Positions 58,891-64,000 of a stretch of 64,000 nucleotides of DNA are shown here, in pieces. The stretch is from contig NZ_CP043626.1 in the NCBI RefSeq assembly GCF_008807415.1, forward strand, positions 5,122,501 to 5,186,500, read 5' to 3'. Both the position numbers and the translations under genes were made by a program. Under the pieces are notes generated by a model. It was given only the letters and a program-made list of their open reading frames with translations. It was not told the DNA's origin and searched no databases. How positions within the stretch are numbered: position 1 is the first letter of the stretch; every line of letters begins with the position of its first letter. Source of the DNA: Pseudomonas denitrificans (nom. rej.). GTDB lineage: Bacteria; Pseudomonadota; Gammaproteobacteria; Pseudomonadales; Pseudomonadaceae.

Positions 58891-61038
58891 ATGGTGGGCG
58901 TTCGCGAGTGGTTCAGGCTGCTGGTCGGCTGTCTGTTGCTGATGGCCGGCCTGGCGGTCCAGGGTGCGGAGCTCAGTGATCTGGAGCGGACGCGCATCCA
59001 GCAGGTGTTTCCCCAGGCCGATCATATCGGCGAACCCGAAGGCGAGTACGGCGTGCGGCGCCTGTCCCACGGCGACAAGTTGCTGGGCTATGCCTTCCAG
59101 AGCATCCGCGTCACCCGCATGCCCGCGTATTCGGGCAAGCCGATCAACCTCCAGGTGATCCTCGATCCGCAGGCGGTAATCCGCGACAGCTACGTCCTCG
59201 AACACCATGAGCCGATCCTGCTGATCGGCATTCCCGAAGAGAAACTTCACGCCTTCACCGCCGGCTACTCCGGGCTGCGCGCCGACCAGCGGGTCGCCGT
59301 GGGCCGCTCCGGCGATCCGCAGACGGTCACCGTGGATGCCGTCGCCGGCGCCACTGTGACGGTCATGGTGGTCAACGAGATCGTCATGCGCGCCGCCCGT
59401 ACCGTGGCGGTGTCGCTCAAGCTGATCAAGGACGACGGGCAGGTGCGGCCCAAGCCCGCCATCGTCCGCGCCGACGCCTACCAGCCGGCGAGCTGGAGCG
59501 AGCTGCTGGGCAATGGCGCGATCCGCCAGCTGAAACTGACCCGCGGGCAGATCGATGATGCCTTCAAGGGCACCGCCGCCGAGAAGGTCGACCAGGCCCG
59601 CGATGCGCAGCAGCGCGAAGACACTTTCATAGACCTCTATACCGCCCTGCTGAACCCGCCCAATGTTGGCCGAAACCTGCTCGGCGACAGGCAGTACCGC
59701 GAGCTGATGGACTCCCTGAAGCCGAACGAATACGCCGTAGTGGTAATGGGCAGCGGCGAGTACTCGTTCAAAGGCTCGGGTTATGTGCGCGGCGGCATCT
59801 TCGACCGGGTGCAGATCCGCCAGTTCGGCGACATCCTCAGCTTCCGCGACCTCGACTACCAGCGCCTGTCGGACACCTATGCCGAGGGCATGCCGCACTT
59901 CGTCGAGATGGCGATCTTCATCGTCCGCGCCGCGCAGCGTTTCGACCCCGGCACCCCGTGGGACCTGGAACTGCTGGTGCGGCGCCAGACCGGCCCGGTG
60001 GACAGCCTCTTCACCACCTTCGACCTGGGCTACCAGACGCCCGAAGGCTACCTCGACCGGCCACAACCGACCGCTGCGGAACTGGAGGCGCTGGCCGATG
60101 CCAAGCGGCCGATGTGGCTGCGCGTCTGGTACCAGAAGAGCTTCCAGATCGGCGTGCTGCTCAGTGCCCTGGGGCTGCTCGCGGTGATCCTGTTCCTGCA
60201 GGACACCCTGACCCGCCGTCCGCAACTGCTGCACTGGCTGCGCCGGGGTTACCTGTTGTTCACCCTGACCTACATCGGCTGGTACTGCCTGGGGCAGCTG
60301 TCGGTGGTCAACGTGCTGACCTTCGTCCACGCGTTGTTCGAAGGCTTCCGCTGGGAACTGTTCCTCATCGACCCGGTGCTGTTCATCCTCTGGACCTTCA
60401 CCGCCGCCAGCATCCTGCTCTGGGGCCGCGGCGTGTTCTGCGGCTGGCTGTGCCCCTTCGGCGCCCTGCAGGAGCTGCTCAACGAGGCCGCGCGCAAGCT
60501 CAAGGTGCCGCAGTACGAGCTGCCCTTCGCCGTCCACGAGCGGCTCTGGGCGATCAAGTACATCGTCCTGCTGGTGCTGTTCGGCCTCTCCCTGGAGTCG
60601 CTCTCCACCGCCGAGCGCTTCGCCGAGGTCGAGCCCTTCAAGACCGCCATCACCCTGCACTTCGACCGCCAGTGGTGGTTCGTCGCCTACGTGGTGTTGC
60701 TGCTGGTCCTCAACCTGTTCACCCGCAAGGTCTATTGCCGCTACGTCTGCCCGCTCGGCGCGGCGCTGGCGATCCCCGGCAAGGCCCGCCTGTTCGACTG
60801 GCTCAAGCGGCGCAAGGAGTGCGGCCAGCCCTGCCAGCTGTGCGCCAAGGAGTGCGAGATCCAGGCCATCCACCCCGATGGAAGGATCAACGCCAACGAG
60901 TGCCACTACTGCCTCGACTGCCAGATGACCTACCACAACGAGAACAAGTGCCCGCCGCTGGTGAACAAGCGCAAGAAGCGCGGCAAGCGGGCAACTGCCA
61001 GCGACGACGACCAGTTGATTGCAGTGCAACAGATCTGA
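58891..61038 (+). CDS. nosR: NosR, membrane flavoprotein and Fe-S regulator of nos
   Basis: The 715-residue protein has a signal, a periplasmic FMN-binding domain (DAVAGATVTVMVVNEI), several spans, two CxxxCP motifs (CGWLCPFG about 517, CRYVCPLG about 617) and a C-terminal 4Fe-4S region (CQLCAKECEIQ, CHYCLDCQ). NosR is needed for nosZ expression and for electron supply to N2O reductase. The ATG at 58891 is placed by AAGGAGG, six codons inside the longest frame. It precedes nosZ by 27 bases. Confidence 0.95.
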   Translation: MVGVREWFRLLVGCLLLMAGLAVQGAELSDLERTRIQQVFPQADHIGEPEGEYGVRRLSHGDKLLGYAFQSIRVTRMPAYSGKPINLQVILDPQAVIRDSYVLEHHEPILLIGIPEEKLHAFTAGYSGLRADQRVAVGRSGDPQTVTVDAVAGATVTVMVVNEIVMRAARTVAVSLKLIKDDGQVRPKPAIVRADAYQPASWSELLGNGAIRQLKLTRGQIDDAFKGTAAEKVDQARDAQQREDTFIDLYTALLNPPNVGRNLLGDRQYRELMDSLKPNEYAVVVMGSGEYSFKGSGYVRGGIFDRVQIRQFGDILSFRDLDYQRLSDTYAEGMPHFVEMAIFIVRAAQRFDPGTPWDLELLVRRQTGPVDSLFTTFDLGYQTPEGYLDRPQPTAAELEALADAKRPMWLRVWYQKSFQIGVLLSALGLLAVILFLQDTLTRRPQLLHWLRRGYLLFTLTYIGWYCLGQLSVVNVLTFVHALFEGFRWELFLIDPVLFILWTFTAASILLWGRGVFCGWLCPFGALQELLNEAARKLKVPQYELPFAVHERLWAIKYIVLLVLFGLSLESLSTAERFAEVEPFKTAITLHFDRQWWFVAYVVLLLVLNLFTRKVYCRYVCPLGAALAIPGKARLFDWLKRRKECGQPCQLCAKECEIQAIHPDGRINANECHYCLDCQMTYHNENKCPPLVNKRKKRGKRATASDDDQLIAVQQI

Positions 61039-61065
61039 CCATTTGCCTTCAGGAAGGAGCAGGAA

Positions 61066-62973
61066 ATGACTGACAAGAAACAGCAGCACGACGAGATCGC
61101 CGGGCTCAGCCGGCGGGGCTTCCTCGGTGCCTCCGCGGTCACCGGCGCAGCGGCGCTGGTGACCGCAGGCTCGATGGGCGCGTTCACCTCTCGCGAGGCC
61201 TGGGCCGACGCGGTCAAGTCGGCCCAGGACAAGATCCACATCGCCCCCGGTGAGCTGGACGAGTACTACGGCTTCTGGAGCGGCGGCCACCAGGGCGAGG
61301 TTCGCGTGATGGGCATCCCATCGATGCGCGAGCTGATGCGCATCCCGGTGTTCAACGTCGACTCGGCCACCGGCTGGGGCCTGACCAACGAGAGCAAACG
61401 CGTCCTCGGCGACAGCGCGCATTTCCAGAACGGCGACTGCCACCACCCGCATATCTCGATGACCGACGGCAAGTACGACGGCAAGTACCTGTTCATCAAC
61501 GACAAGGCCAACAGCCGCGTCGCGCGCATCCGCCTGGACATCATGAAGTGCGACCGCATCACCACCATTCCCAACGTCCAGGCCATCCACGGCCTGCGCC
61601 TGCAGAAGGTGCCGCACACCCAGTACGTGTTCTGCAACGCCGAGTTCATCATCCCCCACCCCAATGACGGGACGAGCTTCGACATCACCGGCGACAATGC
61701 CTTCACCATGTACAACGCGCTGGATGCCGAGACCATGGAAGTGGCCTGGCAGGTCATCGTCGACGGCAACCTCGACAACAGCGACATGGACTACACCGGC
61801 CGCTTCACGGCCGCCACCTGCTACAACTCGGAGAAGGCCACCGATCTGGCCGGCATGATGCGCAACGAGCGCGACTGGGTGGTGGTGTTCGACGTCCCGG
61901 CGATCGAGAAGGAGATCAAGGCCAAGCGCTTCATCACCCTGGGCGACAGCAAGGTGCCGGTGGTCGACGGGCGCAAGAAGGACGGCAAGGACAGCGTCGT
62001 CACCCGCTACATCCCGGTGCCGAAGAACCCCCACGGCCTCAATACCTCGCCGGACGGCAAGTACTTCATCGCCAACGGCAAGCTCTCCCCCACCTGCAGC
62101 ATCATCGCCATCGACAAGCTGCCCGACCTGTTCTCCGGCAAGCTCAAGGACCCGCGCGACGTTATCGTCGGCGAACCGGAGCTGGGCCTGGGCCCGCTGC
62201 ACACCACCTTCGACGGCCGCGGCAACGCCTATACCACGCTGTTCATCGACAGCCAGCTGGTGAAATGGAACATCGCCGACGCGATTCGCGCCTACAAGGG
62301 CGAGAAGGTCGACTACATCCGCCAGAAGCTCGACGTGCACTACCAGCCAGGCCACAACCACGCGACGCTGACCGAGACCAAGGAGGCCGACGGCAAGTGG
62401 ATCATCGTGCTCAGCAAGTTCTCCAAGGACCGCTTCCTGCCCACCGGCCCGCTGCACCCGGAGAACGACCAGCTGATCGACATCTCCGGCGACGAGATGA
62501 AGCTGGTGCACGACGGCCCCACCTTCGCCGAGCCGCATGACTGCATCCTCGCCCGCCGCGACCAGATCAAGACCCGCAAGATCTGGGACCGCAAGGACCC
62601 GTTCTTCGCCGAGACCGTGGCCATCGCCAAGCGCGACGGCATCGACCTGATGCAGGACAACAAGGTCATCCGCGACGGCAAGAAGGTCCGCGTCTACATG
62701 ACCTCTTCCGCGCCCGCCTACGGTCTTACCGAGTTCACCGTGAAACAGGGCGATGAAGTCACCGTCACCATCACCAACCTGGACGAGATCGAGGACGTCA
62801 CCCACGGCTTCGTCGTGGTCAACCACGGCGTGAGCATGGAGATCAGCCCGCAACAGACCTCCTCCATCACCTTCACCGCCGACAAGCCCGGCCTGCACTG
62901 GTACTACTGCAGCTGGTTCTGCCATGCGCTGCACATGGAAATGGTCGGCCGCATGCTGGTGGAAAAAGCCTGA
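61066..62973 (+). CDS. nosZ: Nitrous oxide reductase
   Basis: The 635-residue periplasmic enzyme reduces N2O to N2. It has a Tat signal (LSRRGFLGASAV), a seven-bladed propeller with CuZ histidines (GDCHHPHISMTDG and later GPLHTTFDGRG, PGHNHATLTE, FAEPHD) and a C-terminal cupredoxin with the CuA motif CSWFCHALHMEM (about 614-625). Twin-arginine leader and length put it in the typical clade I. Confidence 0.97.
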   Translation: MTDKKQQHDEIAGLSRRGFLGASAVTGAAALVTAGSMGAFTSREAWADAVKSAQDKIHIAPGELDEYYGFWSGGHQGEVRVMGIPSMRELMRIPVFNVDSATGWGLTNESKRVLGDSAHFQNGDCHHPHISMTDGKYDGKYLFINDKANSRVARIRLDIMKCDRITTIPNVQAIHGLRLQKVPHTQYVFCNAEFIIPHPNDGTSFDITGDNAFTMYNALDAETMEVAWQVIVDGNLDNSDMDYTGRFTAATCYNSEKATDLAGMMRNERDWVVVFDVPAIEKEIKAKRFITLGDSKVPVVDGRKKDGKDSVVTRYIPVPKNPHGLNTSPDGKYFIANGKLSPTCSIIAIDKLPDLFSGKLKDPRDVIVGEPELGLGPLHTTFDGRGNAYTTLFIDSQLVKWNIADAIRAYKGEKVDYIRQKLDVHYQPGHNHATLTETKEADGKWIIVLSKFSKDRFLPTGPLHPENDQLIDISGDEMKLVHDGPTFAEPHDCILARRDQIKTRKIWDRKDPFFAETVAIAKRDGIDLMQDNKVIRDGKKVRVYMTSSAPAYGLTEFTVKQGDEVTVTITNLDEIEDVTHGFVVVNHGVSMEISPQQTSSITFTADKPGLHWYYCSWFCHALHMEMVGRMLVEKA

Positions 62974-63032
62974 CGAGCAGGCCCCTGGCCCCGCCGGCAA
63001 GCGCCGGCGGGGTATCGACGAGAAGGTGTTGC

Positions 63033-64000
63033 ATGGGACTCACCCGGCCCGGCCTTGCCCTGTCGCTGCTGCTCGCGGCAAGCGTCCAGGCACAACCGCA
63101 AGCCATCGACCAGTTGCCCCTGCAGGGCGACGGCGACATCCGCACGCTGCCGGCCGGTACGTACAGCGGCAACTTCACCATCGACCATCCGCTGCACCTG
63201 CGCTGCGCGCCTGGCGCCCTGTTCGACGGCGAAGGGACCGGCAGCACGTTGCACGTGCGGGTGCCCGGCGTCGTCATCGAGGGCTGCGCGCTGCGCAACT
63301 GGGGCCGCGACCTGACCGCCATGGACGCGGCGATATTCATCGACAAGGCCGCCCACGGCACCGTGGTGCGCGGCAATGACCTGCAAGGCGCCGGCTTTGG
63401 CATCTGGCTCGACGCGACGGCTGACGTGCAGGTGCTCGACAACCGCATCCAGGGCGACCCCAGCGTTCGCTCCCAGGACCGCGGCAACGGCATCCACCTC
63501 TATGCGGTGAAGAACGCCCTGGTGCGCGGCAACCAGGTGCGCCAGACCCGCGACGGCGTCTACATCGACACCTCCAACGACAGCAGCATCGAAGACAACC
63601 TCTTCGAGGACCTGCGCTACGGCGTGCACTACATGTTCACCCACAACAGCCGCGTCATCGGCAACACCACCCGGCACACGCGCACCGGCTATGCGCTGAT
63701 GCAGAGCCGCAAGCTCACCGTGGTCGGCAACCGCTCGGTGGACGACCAGAACTACGGCATCCTGATGAACTACATCACCTACTCCACCCTCACCGGCAAC
63801 CGCGTCGAAGCCGTGCGCAGCGGCGATGGCGGCGGCGACGCGATGATTGCAGGCGCCGAGGGCAAGGCCCTGTTCATCTACAACTCGCTGTTCAACCGCA
63901 TCGAGGACAACCGCTTCGAAAGCAGCGCCCTGGGCATCCACCTGACCGCCGGCTCCGAAGACAACCGCATCAGTGGCAACGCCTTCATCGGCAACCGCCA
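63033..64000 (+). CDS. nosD: NosD, copper-cluster maturation protein (partial, cut by window end)
   Basis: The gene starts at ATG 63033 after AGAAGG and stays open to the window edge (322 full codons seen). It has a signal peptide (LTRPGLALSLLLAASVQA) and repeated beta-helix turns of the NosD/CASH type (VVRGNDLQGAGFGIWL, GNGIHLYAVKNALVRGN, IEDNLFEDLRYGVHYMF). NosD works with the NosFY transporter in building the CuZ centre. The rest of the gene, and probably nosFYL, lie off the right end. Confidence 0.93.
   Translation, partial: MGLTRPGLALSLLLAASVQAQPQAIDQLPLQGDGDIRTLPAGTYSGNFTIDHPLHLRCAPGALFDGEGTGSTLHVRVPGVVIEGCALRNWGRDLTAMDAAIFIDKAAHGTVVRGNDLQGAGFGIWLDATADVQVLDNRIQGDPSVRSQDRGNGIHLYAVKNALVRGNQVRQTRDGVYIDTSNDSSIEDNLFEDLRYGVHYMFTHNSRVIGNTTRHTRTGYALMQSRKLTVVGNRSVDDQNYGILMNYITYSTLTGNRVEAVRSGDGGGDAMIAGAEGKALFIYNSLFNRIEDNRFESSALGIHLTAGSEDNRISGNAFIGNR

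Noticed and set aside
58396..63000. Open frame of 1,534 codons on the minus strand across nosR and nosZ
   Set aside because: It is antisense to three clear genes, crosses their boundaries, and has the low-complexity composition of a GC-rich shadow frame.

Overview
The window is GC-rich chromosomal DNA from a Pseudomonas, most likely of the P. aeruginosa / P. nitroreducens group. The basis is recognition of gene content and order (gbcA-gbcB, glyA-soxBDAG-purU-fdhA, pycB-pycA-lysR-hexR-zwf-trhP and the two genes after it match the arrangement I remember in P. aeruginosa) and of Pseudomonas-type intergenic palindromes. No search was run, so the species is inference.

Region 1 (0.3-19.2 kb) is one-carbon and glycine betaine catabolism. 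GbcA/GbcB open glycine betaine to dimethylglycine, SoxBDAG oxidises sarcosine to glycine and a one-carbon unit, GlyA interconverts glycine and serine, LtaA handles threonine/glycine, PurU releases formate from 10-formyl-THF, and FdhA oxidises formaldehyde. An atypical EF-G-like GTPase, a UPF0145 protein and three unrecognised exported proteins are interspersed. The noncoding DNA around the GTPase gene is unusually rich in DnaA-box-like TNNTCCACA words.

Region 2 (19.4-28.9 kb) looks like an amine or polyamine acquisition and breakdown cluster on the minus strand: aldehyde dehydrogenase, SpuC-like aminotransferase, lone PotD-like binding protein, NCS1 permease and class II deacetylase. A nitrilase-family hydrolase and a divergent LysR regulator lie upstream.

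Region 3 (29-36 kb) is a mixed stretch: a DUF5924-type membrane protein, a thioesterase gene broken by a one-base frameshift, PhnA/YjdM, a large autotransporter, a small lipoprotein and a dihaem cytochrome c.

Region 4 (36-47.8 kb) is conserved central metabolism: two-subunit pyruvate carboxylase with a divergent LysR regulator, a HexR-family repressor divergent from zwf with a clear shared operator, the tRNA-hydroxylation peptidase-U32 protein TrhP, and a two-gene unit of a large lipoprotein and a DUF3142-like protein.

Region 5 (48-64 kb) is a nearly complete denitrification island: copper nitrite reductase nirK, nirV, two Crp/Fnr regulators (one DNR-like), the Fe-S repair protein RIC, dnrP, norD, norCB, norQEF, a c551-type cytochrome, nosR, nosZ and the start of nosD, which runs off the right edge. 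Three near-consensus FNR/DNR boxes, each with a -10 element at class II spacing on at least one side, tie the island together. nirK carries a degenerate box buried in a long perfect dyad.
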